Assembly (NCBI RefSeq): GCF_014529535.1 | Contig: NW_023503296.1 | Span: forward strand, 1,460,051-1,524,050 | DNA from: Bradysia coprophila | Taxonomy: Eukaryota; Arthropoda; Insecta; Diptera; Sciaridae | Reading direction: 5' to 3' | Length of the DNA stretch: 64,000 nt | Shown: piece by piece, positions 11,801 through 23,237 of the stretch | Position numbering within the stretch: position 1 is the stretch's first letter | Layout: each line of letters begins with the position of its first letter | Notes under the pieces: generated by a model | Seen by the model: the letters and a program-made list of their open reading frames with translations, nothing else | What the model was told of the DNA's origin: nothing | Database searches by the model: none | Position numbers and translations under genes: made by a program

Positions 11801-14644
11801 GTGAGAAGGATTGCATACAACTGTCGTCGTACACACAGAGTGAAGGGCCTATTTCTTGTGAAATTTTATGAAATTTATCAATTTTGTGAAATTGACAATC
11901 GTGGAATAGTGGATGAAGAGATAAGTGTTATCTGCTGTAGAAGTCATGAATTTCTCGAAATTCCAAGAACTTTACAAAGTATCACGAATTTTAGGGAACT
12001 TCACGAATTTCATTAAATAATCGTAAACCTTAGTGGCATATTTTGGCAAAGGTATTTAATCCCTGCATCCCCGGGAAATGAGTTATTGCTTCATTGACAT
12101 GAGCCTTAAAGCTCATTTTCTGGGGCTTAGTGAGTAAAATAATGAAAGTATTTTTTTGGAACTTTGTATAAAAAGTTAAAGTATGAACAAATATTTCAAG
12201 GCAAGGCAAATTTTAGCAATGTAAAAAAATTGTAATTGATTTTGAGCAACAATTTTTGAACTATTTGCCTGCCATCACTCGAAGCTCTTTCGCTTGAATG
12301 TGTGGAAGTATTTTCAAATCGAATTTTCACCGTAGAGCCATGATGGCACATTTTTAGCCATACGTAGAAAATTGTAAGTAGACGACAAGATCTACATTTT
12401 TGTAAGCTTTGACCAATAATCACCCATCATGGCTTCACAATGAAAAGAATGCCTCGTTCAAATTATTAAGGCCTACGTTTCTTTCAAAACATTTAGTGAT
12501 TTTCACCAACGAACTCTAACAAAATAGTACTCTATTTGGCAGCTGTCGACTATGCTCACTTTTGCTTGAGTTCGTTGTTTTTACGAAATTTAATCCATCT
12601 GAGCTGAGATCTGCATTGGCCAGGGCCGGACTGGCTACCAAAAGGCGCATTGGGCGAATCGGCTGAAAAAGGCTCAGAGGTGCCTAAATAAACTTTATTG
12701 GCCTCAGGAGCGCCAAAGGCAAAAAGCGCATCGGCTATCAACCGATCGCCCAGTATAGCCAGTACAGGCCTGGCATTGACCTGTCACATACGGCTATTTA
12801 TCTGTTATCGATAACGACGACAAAAATAATGACAAGCTCTGGGTAATATGGTAAAATTCATGTTAAAATTGAAGTACAAGATTTGAAATAGATTAAAAAT
12901 ACTTTGATCGATGGAAGTAATAGACCCATAGTAATACTGATCATATCCTTGCCGTCTGTAACAGGTAGCTCACAAAACACGTCACACTATTTGTTACAAA
13001 TAAAGAGTCAAAGTTAACCCAACGAATCGTTGGATCGTCTATTTTTGTTGAAGACATTCTTCAAACTGACTTTTCATCGTGACGCCATAACATCATTTTT
13101 TGGCCAAAGGATTAAAAACGTAAATCATGTCGTTTGCTACATTTTTATTCATTTGACTAAAATGTACCATCATCGATGTCTTGGCCAAAAACATGATAAC
13201 GATTCTTGTAATCCCCCCTCGCAACGACGAGACATCATTTGCCCTAAAAGAAAGATCTAATTTCGAGTTTTGTGACATTCTGGAAATTTAGTGACGTTCG
13301 TGAAATAAAATATAAAAATAAGCCCTGAGTCACATAGTCACACACATTTTGATTTTTTTTTTACCTTTTTCATGAGGGTCGTTATATTGCTAAGGTTTAA
13401 CGTGTCGTTTGATTCGAACATATCCAGATAGGTTTGAAATGCTATTGCCTCTGACTCGACTACCGCTTCGCTGTCATACAATTTTCCAAGTAACTTGACA
13501 TTTTCCAAAAAATACGTTGCATTGAAACGGCTTTTATATTTGTCGGTTCTGAATTAAATTGTATATAACTGGTAAAAAAGGGTACTCCCGATTGGAGTTT
13601 GACAATGTTGTTAAAAGGGTGCTTTGAAACACTATTAGATTTATTATTTAACTTGGGTGGTGAGAGCACCAGGTCAAAATGATATTCGCAGTGTCTTATT
13701 TCATTTAGTTCGTTTTGTTCAGTTTTTGAAGAAGAAAAATAACATCAAAAGTGATGTTTATAAAGAGACATGTCATGTGGTTTTCTGATAAGTTAATAAA
13801 AGAATTCAAAGGTTTCGTTCTTGCCGTTGGCGACAGAAATTTCTTTCGGATTCCGGAATGTGGCTGAATGCTCGAAAAAAAGTGAAATGCTACAAGTTTT
13901 ATGATCTGGTGTTTTGGCTTCGACAAGATTTCTTTTGCCAATACGATTGGAAATTTACGTTTTCATTTTCTGCCGTTTTTGCTAGGTACGCGCTCGGATG
14001 CGTTATGATGTATATTAAATCCCAGAATCTAGGTTTTCATTTGTTAGACAACATTTATGTTTTAACAATTACAATCCACAACAACTCCCAAATCAGAGAA
14101 ACTGTTTCATTTCACTGGACTGCGAGGGTCGAATTCTCCAATTCAATATGTCTAATCAATTAACAAAGCGTTTCATAACACCCTTAATGGTCATTCAGAT
14201 ATTACAGCTGTTTAGACAATGTAACCGCTGCATTGTAAGATATTCGATTGTTGTTACAAATAGCTACACCAGGGAATGGAACTTCATTAATTGGATACAA
14301 CGTATCGTACAAAGTGGTAACCATAGGATTAGTCGAATACATATGATAAGCGTGTACAAGTACGAACACAATTCCACCTGCTCCTGCAATATGTACCAGC
14401 ACCCACAAAAAACTGTGGAGATGTTTTTCTTTTTTAAATAAATAAATTCTTTAACAGCCCCAAATCCAACATGAGCCACATACGTTTCCCAATTACTTAT
14501 ATTCGCATTTACCAGCCATCGATAACAATGTAACGTTGTATTGTACATTAAGTGTTGGAGTTCTTCCGAAAAAGAATTGCTTTTTTGTTCGGTTTTTGTT
14601 GGCGTTTTTATCCACCATTGATGGTTCTTGTTTCCTTTTGCCAT
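2824..14644 (-). CDS. Pickpocket-family DEG/ENaC sodium channel subunit, 10 exons, 550 aa
   Basis: Amiloride-sensitive-type trimeric cation channel subunit of the plasma membrane; insect members act in mechano-, chemo- and osmosensation. Coding exons on the minus strand: 14484-14644, 14206-14412, 13365-13548, 11489-11640, 9761-9878, 4930-5079, 4648-4891, 3288-3459, 3097-3206, 2824-2978. They sum to 1653 nt and all intron phases join. The start is the ATG at 14644; an in-frame TAG lies just upstream. Residues 55-79 form TM1, followed by the family signature PFPGVAICNNNRI (about 100-112). The cysteine-rich extracellular domain follows: GYCCTFNY in exon 4, TGPDSGLILLVDG in exon 5, CNCVPFF in exon 7 and CPQCLATC in exon 8. 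Pre-TM2/TM2 is GGICGVITGFSLISLVEI in exon 10, with the GxS selectivity-filter pattern. Two points are odd: the conserved N-terminal His-Gly gating motif reads His-Cys (residues 39-40), and exon 6 ends at an atypical GTTCGT donor. The family is certain; which pickpocket orthologue it is cannot be told. Transcript support is untested. Confidence 0.9.
5386..5440. repeat. Half of a GGCGAAAG-type foldback element
   Basis: TATGCT, then GAGGACCGAAAGTAAAGC and GGGGCGAAAGCTT, matches the left arm of the complete palindrome at 44719-44830. The right arm is missing here and MITE M1 starts directly at the break, so the M1 insertion probably replaced or split it. Confidence 0.55.
5441..5624. mobile_element. 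Foldback MITE, family M1, copy 1
   Basis: A 184-bp element inside intron 5 of the pickpocket gene. It starts CTAGGTGAA and ends near CTACTATTA, with an internal palindrome whose arms contain ACCTCTGTCCA and TGTTTATTTAGACACTT and their complements. A second copy in the opposite orientation lies at 62128-62311. It encodes nothing and is presumably non-autonomous. It interrupts another foldback sequence that begins at 5386. Confidence 0.7.
6243..6864 (+). mobile_element. 5'-truncated LINE (RT C-terminal region) with TAAG tail
   Basis: The translation carries the 3' end of a non-LTR retrotransposon polyprotein. A KYLGS motif lies at 6263-6280, then a frame from 6323 with VRSVVTYACETFT and ENRLRCFERKIQR, then a +1 frameshift at about 6548, then RLRWAGQVIRMNDDRV and GRPKKRWIDCVEEDLRELG up to the stop at 6846. 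The (TAAG)n run at 6844-6864 is the 3' tail. The fragment sits in intron 5 of the pickpocket gene on the opposite strand. It is a dead 5'-truncated copy. A different member with the same tail type lies at 35698-36494. Confidence 0.8.
8552..8703. mobile_element. Short foldback MITE
   Basis: Inverted arms of 23 bp at 8552-8574 and 8681-8703 carry CAACCGAATTTGTGTCT and its complement, with about 105 bp of unrelated sequence between. No coding potential. It lies in pickpocket intron 5. Confidence 0.6.
10379..10484. mobile_element. Palindromic MITE with internal hairpin
   Basis: Outer arms 10379-10408 and 10455-10484 carry GTATCTGTTTTGGACGATTG and its complement. An inner hairpin, GTAGCCC/GGGCTAC, lies at 10421-10445. 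No open frame. It is located in the intron between pickpocket exons 4 and 5. Confidence 0.65.
10571..11100. repeat. Inverted repeat with nested CCGAAAGT motifs
   Basis: Arms 10571-10610 and 10986-11026 match over about 40 bp (GGACCGAAAATACAAA and GCAGTATTTGGCATAAAA) with one or two differences. Inside, a block with TGTCACTGTCATCATTTTAC and flanking CCGAAAGTAA occurs twice in tandem (about 10650-10690 and 10711-10751). A further palindrome around TTTGAATTTTTTTACTT lies at 11046-11100. No gene. Confidence 0.55.
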
Positions 14645-16109
14645 TTTCAAAGCAATTTTCCGGGTTAAACCCTAATTAGAATTGAAATATATTGTTGATG
14701 GATGACCGAAAAAATCAATATTTGTATCACTCAACTCAACAGTTTTTTTTTTTACTCTCTCTGTATCTTCGCTTCTTATAGTCAACACACACTGTTTAGT
14801 AGAATGAAAATGTTATTTACTGTACTGTATGGAATTGGGAAACCCTTTTACATGAAAAGTAGATATAACACTGCAGGCAGGTCTATGCGAGAATTTAGGT
14901 TTTGATGGAAATCTATTAATTTTAATATCATATGGCTGTAGGTAATTTTGTGCGATTTGATTTCGAAGATATAAGTTGGGTGATTATCCTAATTGGAGAT
15001 ATTAGTTATATTTTCCGAAATGGACATTAGTCATTATCTGTAGACTTTCGGGCGTAATTATTTACTTTGGCTTAAGCATTTTTGCTGTGAAAATGTTGAG
15101 AGGGTTGTTGATGGTGTAAAGCCATCGATATGGTTGCGTATTAATATTTAATGAAAATTTACCGGTATTCGATGCAATGTGTATATTCGTGAAAGGGGAG
15201 ACAGTATCGTAATCGACATATTATTTATGCGTTTTTACTGAGTACATTCAAGTATCCGGTGCAAACTGACGTGAAGTGATTTTTATTCAGTTGTATTTAA
15301 CGATTTCGATTATAATTCATGCTGTCGTAATGGAAAAGGCCTTGAAAATGGAATAAATTCACTATAGCAATAGAGACGCGTGTTATTCGAGAGTCGAATA
15401 ATGTAAAAACGATGTGGGGATCGGTTTCTATTTTAATACACCTACACCACATACAAAAAACCAAGCTCGTAAAGGTAGAATTATCTAGTGGAAATTTCCA
15501 GTGAAATCAGTTGCAACACTTGCAGATGAACCACGACCAGTACTTTCGAAGTGTAAATATTGTCCTTATTTCTATTCAAGAAACTTGTGAGAAATTTCTT
15601 TGACTGGTGATTATCGTGTTACTTCAAGGTGTCATGTAGAGCTCGACATTTAGTTTGGTTTTAGGTGTCTATAACAGTAGACCTTCCAGTTTTTGACAGA
15701 TTAATTCCAGATCCAGACGATGTGATTGTCTTTCTAACTGTACCTACTACATATAAATAATAATTGCCATTTGAAATAGTATTTCTGCAACTCCGCTGCG
15801 AAAACTGAACTTTTTCATGCGTGATTTGGGTGGCGATCGAAGGGTATTTTTTTCTCTGGTTTTATATGTTTTACTTTTCACCACTAGTTGCGAAATGGAT
15901 TTTCATATATGCTTTGCGTCACTAGTGGTGAAATGGATTTACTTTTCACCACTCCTTCTGAACATCTGAACCATTAACTGTAAATAAAAATTCTGCCCTG
16001 ACCAAATTTCCACCGACACCAAAATCCAATGCTTATCGAGCAACACCTCTAACCATTCGGCTATTGAGCTATATAGTAGCTGTGAACCAATTTTTGAAGC
16101 GTACATAAA

Positions 16110-16246
16110 TCCCAATTAACCAAATTCTTCCGATTTGAAAATCGGACTTCTTTCGGAAAAGCTTAGATGAACTTCTTTTGTTCTTTTTCCGAAGCTTTTC
16201 CGAAAGAAGTCCGATTTTCAAATCGGAAGAATTTGGTTAATTGGGA
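16110..16246. repeat. Perfect 55-bp inverted repeat (137-bp palindromic element)
   Basis: Arm 16110-16164, starting TCCCAATTAACCAAATTCTT, is exactly complementary to 16192-16246. A 27-bp spacer lies between them. The lack of any mismatch suggests a young insertion or selection or conversion keeping the arms identical. No coding capacity. Confidence 0.85.
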
Positions 16247-16376
16247 ATGCAGTCTACTTGATCGTTCATACAATATTTCGTTGATACAGGAGAATGGATG
16301 TTAAAGGTAGAGTTATGTTTTGCATTTCAAAAGTTCATTTTTCGCAGCTTGTTGCAGAAAATTTTGTATGCAACAC

Positions 16377-16464
16377 GTTGCGAAAGTGGTAGTTTTTGTC
16401 ACACGATGTGGTTATCAAACGAGCGAAGCGACTTCTAGTGACAAAAACTACCACTTTTCGCAAC
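16377..16464. repeat. Foldback sequence, 26-bp arms
   Basis: Arms 16377-16402 and 16438-16464 (GTTGCGAAAGTGGTAGTTTT and its complement) surround a 35-bp spacer. A related ACTAGTTGCGAAATGG motif recurs at 15880-15960, so this belongs to a local family. Confidence 0.6.
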
Positions 16465-17515
16465 TAGTTGCATAAATAACTATTTTGCGCTCGGATGTTT
16501 TCAAGCTTAATTTTAATTAATAAAACAAAAAGAATTAAGAAAATTTAAGACAATTCAAAACTGCTACGTGCCATATTTATCTGTCGTGCTATATTTCAAA
16601 TGTCGAAAATTAAATATAAATTGGTTTAATTCTGAATTCTAATCAATTCACATTTGCTTGGATAATTCTTTTTCATTACATAATCTCAGTCTTTTTCGCA
16701 TCCATGCACATCAACTGTAACCGCAACCCAGTTCAAAGTTGAGAATTTGACATAGTGAATATACGAAAGAGTGAACTTTGCACATTTTAATTGTGTGCTT
16801 TATTAAAATCCTTCAGCTTATGTGAACATATTTTCCGTCATAGTCATTTAAATTTACTGAAACCTGCATGAAACATGTAATCGTAATGAACACAATCTTA
16901 AACGTCTCGGTGCGATTTCTGTCTCTGGACTGTGATATTTGTGATGTTTGCGATAAGATTGAATTTTCGTTTCACATAAGGTTTGTGAACATTTCTTCAT
17001 GTCCTTAGGGAGGCGGGTATGATAACGAGCAGATTGAAGTGACTTCATTTCATCCGTATTTCGGCGAGGAAATCTAACATTTTTAGACCCGTACAACGTG
17101 CAGTATTACTATAGGTTTCCTCTCACGTTTGTAACAGAGGCAGTGTCGCATAACTGATTAAGGGAATGATTTTTGGGGGGGCTAAATCAGCCAGAAAAAA
17201 TGTGAGTCAGTGGACCCTTCAACTTGAAAAAGAAACGTAACTGATTGTGATAATTTTTTCTTTAGATTGGTAATAACAAAAGTAAACGTGAGTTCGAACA
17301 TGATGAGATCGGTCTGATGAATCCAGAGATATTATACAGGGGTGGTTGAAGTTTTTCGCATGTATATAAAGAAAGCTACGCAGGTAACCTATGAACTCAA
17401 GGAAGAAAAATTTGCCAAATTACGAGATAAGAAACTAGGGATCACAAGACCGCAAGAGGGTTACAGACAACAAGCAATTATCGGATCTATTACATCCATC
17501 GATCAATAGTATATT

Positions 17516-17586
17516 ACTTCCGAGGTTCCAAGTTGTGTATTTGATAAGTGGGGTGTTGTCAAATAACAACTTGGAACCTCGTAAGT
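17516..17586. repeat. Small foldback element
   Basis: Arms of 21 bp at 17516-17536 and 17566-17586 contain CGAGGTTCCAAGTTGT and its complement, one mismatch apart, with a 29-bp spacer. Confidence 0.55.
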
Positions 17587-17873
17587 ACAATGCCTTACGT
17601 GATTAGGCAATGTAAATGAAAATGAAACATGCCGTAACACGTAAAGTACTTTTAATCTGTTCATTTCGAATCTTGTACTTCATTTTTTTACATGCATTTG
17701 ACTATATAAAGGACCATATTAACCAGAGCTTGTCATTATTTTTGTCGTCGTTATCGATAACAGATGAATAGCCGTATGGACAGGTTAACGAGCGTCTGCC
17801 GACGTTTTACGTTGGAATGTTAGTTCAAAAAATAACATTTCGAATCAGGCCTTGGCGACAGTGTTACTGATAC

Positions 17874-18075
17874 CACGGCAGAGTAAAATAAACCAGGCAG
17901 TAGCGGTTAATTTTTGAAACGTCAAATAAGGGACCTAACACACTGTATGAAAATGAACTTAAATTAACAGTGACGTTTGTTGAATAATTTTATTCGCAAA
18001 AATATAAGACTACTAGATAATTCAGGGCCCTAGTCAAATCAAGCGTTTCTGCCTGGTTTACTTAACTCTGCCGTG
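17874..18075. mobile_element. 202-bp MITE with 7-bp target duplication
   Basis: The ends are CACGGCAGAGTAAA and its near-complement TTTACTTAACTCTGCCGTG; further in, AACCAGGCAG and CTGCCTGGTT pair. The flanks are CTGATAC at 17867-17873 and again at 18076-18082, an exact 7-bp direct repeat. That is direct evidence for a cut-and-paste type insertion. No open frame, so it is non-autonomous. The superfamily is not assigned. Confidence 0.75.
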
Positions 18076-20223
18076 CTGATACGATGCTCTGAGAACACTA
18101 AACCATTTTGCACTAGAACAAGTCTAGCGAATCATAATTGAAATGTAATTTCAATTCATCACTAAGCCTACAAACTGTTGTATGTATACAATTCTAGTTA
18201 GATATGTCGGCATATATAATAACTCCAGCTTCGAATAGTTTTGTGTGCATTATACTCACGCTGTTTGCGCTCTGATCTCATCTAAGTTGAATCTATGAGA
18301 CACTAGAAATGGTTATGCCTATTTTTCCGACTGAGTTTCCATTCGGAAACAAGTCTTTCGATAAAAACTTTAGCGAGAAAATTATCTTTTATTCCCCGTG
18401 AGCTCTGGTGGTAAGGGAACTAACTCACACTTATTCCGTTTCAGAAAACTACTTACAACTTCTCTTTTGTGATGTTATTTTCGCAGACTTTTGAACAAAC
18501 AATATTTTCAAGGGATAAACTTTTCATTTTATCATTTTATTGTTTGGTTATTAAATGTGCAAAATATATCTGCAAAATTTAAGATCCACTTAATTTATCT
18601 TATATCTTAAAATAAGAATTTATATGCAAATGAAGACGACTATAAAAGTGATGACGGTGCAATAACAGTATTTGTTGGATTTTTTTTTTTATTATTTTCT
18701 TTTTGACAACATCATATTACCATATATTTTTATGAAAATGTTCCACATCACTCTTCTGAGTATATAACACAAAATGTGAAACCCACACACATACCCCAGC
18801 TAGGTCACCACAGTAATATACAGTGAAAAGCAAATAATTGAGAGTTGGTCAATTCAATTCACTTTAAAATGTACAAAACGCACATCAATTTCACAGCTCG
18901 TTTAGTCCTTCCAGATTTTCAAATATCAATTTACCAAATAAGGTTGTCAAATTGATTCCTTCTTCTCTTTCTCTTGTTCGTGCAACTGAACAATGAAAAT
19001 AAGGAAAAACGAAAAGCTTGTATCCATTTTCCAGCATAATATCAGAGACATAACTGTTATAGCTTTTCACAATTTCACCTAATTCCATATACTTACACAT
19101 AACGAATGACAAAATAAAATAGTTCTCATATTTTCCCTTACCCAAGCAAATATCGCAATGTAATAAAAAGGAAAAAGGATATAGTCACCCGAAGATATTT
19201 TTGTTCATTTTGTTGGTCGCCTGTTTTCTTTCTTGTTGGCAATAAGTAAGATTTATTCATTCGTTAAAAATTGCCCATTCTTTGACGTTATGAAAGTTTT
19301 TGGATTTTTTTTCCTCTGTTCTTTTTTTTTCTTCTTGTTCATTCGGGAGAGGAAATAAAAAATATAATAATAAATTACTTGATATAGAGCAGCTCCACAT
19401 ATACACGCATTATATATCAAATTGTGCATAGAACATAAAGTTGATTTATACGGAATTGATTTAAATGTTACTCTTATACACACCTACAAACGGAACATTA
19501 AAGGAAAGGCTGCGACTTATATACACTGACGCCTTTGTAACGAATAATAAAACATTTACATTGTTTTTTTTATGTGTTTATGGCATACGTAATTTGCTAC
19601 CATAATAGGTGGAATAGATTTGAACGAAGGTCCGAGAAAATAACTACACATTTCTAAGCATGGATTGCACTCCGTTTAAGCTCAAAACAAACGAGGCATC
19701 GAAAACTTGTCTCGATCAAAATTCGTTTTGCTATAGTTTCGTATTCGTGAAGCATCAAAGAACGAAACATTTTTTGGTCGAAACACATTTCCGATGTCTA
19801 GTGTGTTTTTGAGCTTTAGGAATCAGTTCATTCGTTTCCATGACAATTAAACAAAAGCCAGTAAATCAAATTCAATTTTTAATCGTAAACGGAGGCAAAA
19901 TGGAATGAAAACGGAGAACTTTTTGGTAAACTGATACTGTGCGATTCGTGCTTTCACGAAAATACTTGTCTTTTATGTCTGAAACAATATTTCATTCGAC
20001 GATATCTTTCATATTACCATATATTCTGGTAAGGTAACACGAAGTGTATTTGTCCCCAGCAATGCGAATCCAAAATGTGTTGAAAATATCGTCAGACAGC
20101 AGGTCTCTACTTAGTGGGAATGCTCCAAAACTTGACAAAACAAGATTTCAACTATAGGAACTATCTAAACTTTGACTTTGTAAACGGAGCCGTAAAGGCT
20201 CTATATGTGGATCCTTTAGGGTT

Positions 20224-21262
20224 CATTCAAAAACTACGTAACGCAAGATGAAAGAGTGGATTTAAGGCCTGCGTCACGGTCTTTATATATTTTTGGAAAT
20301 TGTAATGAGGGATTTTTTAAAAGTGGACCAAGCTCCGTCGAAGCTATTTTTAGCGACTCTTTGTTTACATGTCCAGTTAGCCCTTGGCCCCAATAGTCTA
20401 AAACCGCCGTCATTTCATTTTAATATTCTTTTATTGGCTGGTGAACTTCCACCTAAAAAGTCGAAAAAGGGTCGAAAAAGGGCTACAGGCTGTGGACATA
20501 CATGTGTGTGGGTTCATTGGATAGGCTTTGTCCAGGAGATACGGGACTAGCACAGATATCGTTCATGTCCCGTACCATTGTTCAAAAACGACAAAAATAA
20601 TGTTTCAGTCAAGAGGCGGAAATTTTGATGAACTTCAAAAGGCGATATCTCGCATCTGGCTAATGTTTATGGTTAGATCGGCGAATACACACATCAAAAA
20701 CGGCATAATTCGCGTATTTTTCTAAAATTTTAAACTATAAACTTTATGCCCAAAAAAGTATCCTGAACCGGTGTCTGCAATGGCAATTGGGGGGGTATAA
20801 TTGTAAAGCTAGGCTTAGCCTCTATCAGGGCATTATTGATCTAATCATAATCATTCGCCTGGTGCGAGATATCACCTTTCGAAGTTTATTAAAATTTCTG
20901 CTCTTTGACAGAAACATTTTCGAACAATGGTACAGGTCCTGTACTACAGGACATGTAAGATATTTGTGCTTGCCTCGTATCTCCTGGACAATACTTATCC
21001 AATGAGCCCACACACATGTATGTCCTAGTCCTTAGCCCGTAGCGGCAGTAAATCACGGACAAAAAACACCCTTTTTCGCCTTTCACCAATAAATGAATAT
21101 TAAAATGAAACGACTGCGGTTTTCGACTATTTGGGTCAAGGCCTATCTGGGAATGTAAAGAAAGTGTTGCTAAGAAACAGCTCCGACGGAGCCTGGTCCA
21201 CTTCCAAAAAAATTCTTCAATACATTTTGCGTGAGGGTGGAGGGAGGATCTCAAAAATTAAG
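20224..21262. mobile_element. Large imperfect inverted-repeat (foldback) element
   Basis: Left arm about 20285-20725 and right arm about 20795-21262 are inverted copies. GTGGACCAAGCTCCGTCG (20323-20340) is matched by its complement at 21184-21201, and the segment with TCCAGGAGATACG near 20530 is matched near 20980. Read in the same relative frame, both arms give FLATL, then GPNS or DPNS, then FHFNI, an echo of the duplication rather than a protein. The left edge reads CATTCAAAAACTACGTAACG, a form seen at termini of insect DNA transposons. Confidence 0.65.
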
Positions 21263-21717
21263 TTTAATTAAACTGAGAGTCTCAAAAGCAGATGTTGATT
21301 CTACCTAAAACAGAATTACGATATTCTAAACAAAACAGGTACATAAAAAACCAAGGGATGAACGAATCTCCAGCAATTTATGGAAATTGTTGTTTTCAAA
21401 CGTACGGCATCTGTCCAATGAGTCGGTGTTATTGTTTCTGACAGGCTAGAATAATATAAAATGATTTTATTAAAATCTCCAGCAAATTGATAAACAATAT
21501 CCTTGGATCGGTGGGTAGGGCTCAGGGAAACTTTCAGCTATTTCATAAAAGAAAACAGTCACTCAGCCATCGCCTTCTTCGGTAGAGTCACACAAGGAAG
21601 TTTGTCCTTACAAATTCATGTTGCATATGTGCATGAGCAAATTAATAATAAGATTCAATAATTCTGGAAATGCAAGCAATGGAAACACGGATTTACCGCA
21701 AAACAATTTTCTTCGCT

Positions 21718-23111
21718 GCAGGAGACCATTTACTTCCGTATGGTTTCAGGGCCATTTCTGTCAGACATTGGAACGAGACGGAATCGAATTCATCGACAAT
21801 ACCATAGCCAATTATGAAATTCAATTAGGTTCAAAATGCAACAACAGGAAAATCGGAAAATTGAAGCAAAACTCAAGTAAAATCATATTGAATATTTTGA
21901 GTGGAACATAATTAACGTATTTAACAAAACGAAAACGATCATTTTTTAATTCATGTTGACTGTTGCAATGATTATAATAAAATTCACCTTTCAACAAATT
22001 TGCGGTATATGCATGTAATTTGCTTAATATAATACATATAAGTGTCGTTGTTTATAGGTTGTTTATACACTGAACAATGTTGAAGAAGAGAAGTAGTAGA
22101 CTTGATGAATATTACCAAAAAAAATTTTGCGTCACAAAGTGGCAGATGATTCGGACGTATTAGGACGTATTCTTGCCTATTTTAAAAAAATTCTTAAAAG
22201 TACTTTCCTCAACATCTGCCACTTGTGACGCAAAATTTTTTTTGGTAAAATTTTGTTTCTAGAATTTCTTTGGTCAAATTTTTGCTGTTACAGTTTTTGC
22301 GTTCAAGCGGAGAATGCGTCACCTCCAGCGATATCAGTTGTTTTGGAAGTATGCACAGTGACTTGCGTCACTTTTACTCTTTTGAGTGTTTTTGACTGAT
22401 ATCAGTTCTTTTGGAAGAATTAGTAGATTGAAAAATTTGAAAAATTTGATAAATTTAAAAAATTTGATAGATTTGAAAATTTTGAAAATTTTTGAAATTT
22501 TTGAAAAGTTTTGACAATTTTTGAAATTTTTTGAAAATTTTGAAATTTTTTTTCAAATTTTGAAATTTTTTTTTCAAATTTTGAAAAATTTTCAAAATTA
22601 AAAAAAAAAATTTAAAAAAAAAATTAAAATTTTAACTATATACTAACTATATAGGTCAATATAGCTATATACTAACTATATATAGGGGTCAATGTAGCTA
22701 TATACTAACTATATACGTCAACATATCTATATATAGGTCAGTATAGTCATATAATAACCATATATAGGTCAATATTGCTATATAGTAACTATATATAGGT
22801 TAATATAAGTCAATATAGCCACATATACGTCAATATAGCTATATATAGGTCAATATAGTCAGATAATAACTATATATAGGTCAATGTAGCTATATAATAA
22901 CTATATATAGGTCAATATAGTCATATACTAACTATATATAGGTCAACATAGCTATATATAGGTCAACATAGCTATATATAGGTAAATATAGCTATATATA
23001 GGTAAATATAGCTATATATAGGTAAATATAGCTATATATAGGTCAATATAGCTATATACTAACTATATATAGGTCAATATAGCTATATGTAGGTCAATAT
23101 AGTTATATATA
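21718..23111. repeat. Segmental direct repeat, copy 1
   Basis: This 1.39-kb block recurs almost base for base at 30696-32089; the first visible difference is one A in the run near 22127. It contains a fragment also related to 34457-34560, a foldback pair around 22120-22240 (GCGTCAC-bearing arms), a GAAAATTTTG low-complexity stretch (22430-22640) and the start of an ACTATATAGGTCAATATAG minisatellite. It ends exactly where the tRNA-like array begins. Confidence 0.85.
22640..23111. repeat. AT-rich minisatellite, 18-20 bp unit
   Basis: Head-to-tail repeats of a unit close to AGGTCAATATAGCTATATAT, with some longer variants including ACTAACTATATA. It is part of segmental copy 1; the matching array in copy 2 continues further (to about 32240). 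Confidence 0.85.
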
Positions 23112-23163
23112 ATATATATATTGCATTGACAAAATGAAACTACAAAGATTGAAATGAAAAGTG

Positions 23164-23237
23164 TGCCGGGTAGCTCAAGTGGTAAGAGCATCGCCCCGGA
23201 AAGGTGAAGATTGCGGGTTCGTCTCCCGTCCTGGCAC
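23164..23237 (+). tRNA. tRNA-like sequence, array copy 1
   Basis: This 74-nt sequence folds as a class I cloverleaf. Acceptor TGCCGGG pairs CCTGGCA, positions 8-9 are TA, the D stem is GCTC/GAGC with G18-G19, the anticodon stem is TCGCC/GGTGA and the T stem is GCGGG/CCCGT. An A-box-like TAGCTCAAGTGG and a B-box-like GGTTCGTCTCC are present, and TTTTT at 23241-23245 is a Pol III type terminator. The anticodon would be GGA (Ser), but there is no long variable arm. Position 33 is C rather than U and position 58 is T rather than A. A working translational tRNA is therefore doubtful; a tRNA-derived SINE or pseudogene head that could still be transcribed fits better. Confidence 0.55.

Larger units (their letters stand above)
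14645..20217. other. Intergenic, repeat-bearing, no supported gene
   Basis: This is the upstream flank of the pickpocket gene. Frames up to about 85 codons occur, but none resembles a protein family or has a convincing splice context. The recognisable content is the set of palindromes and the MITE listed separately at 16.1, 16.4, 17.5 and 17.9 kb. Confidence 0.55.
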
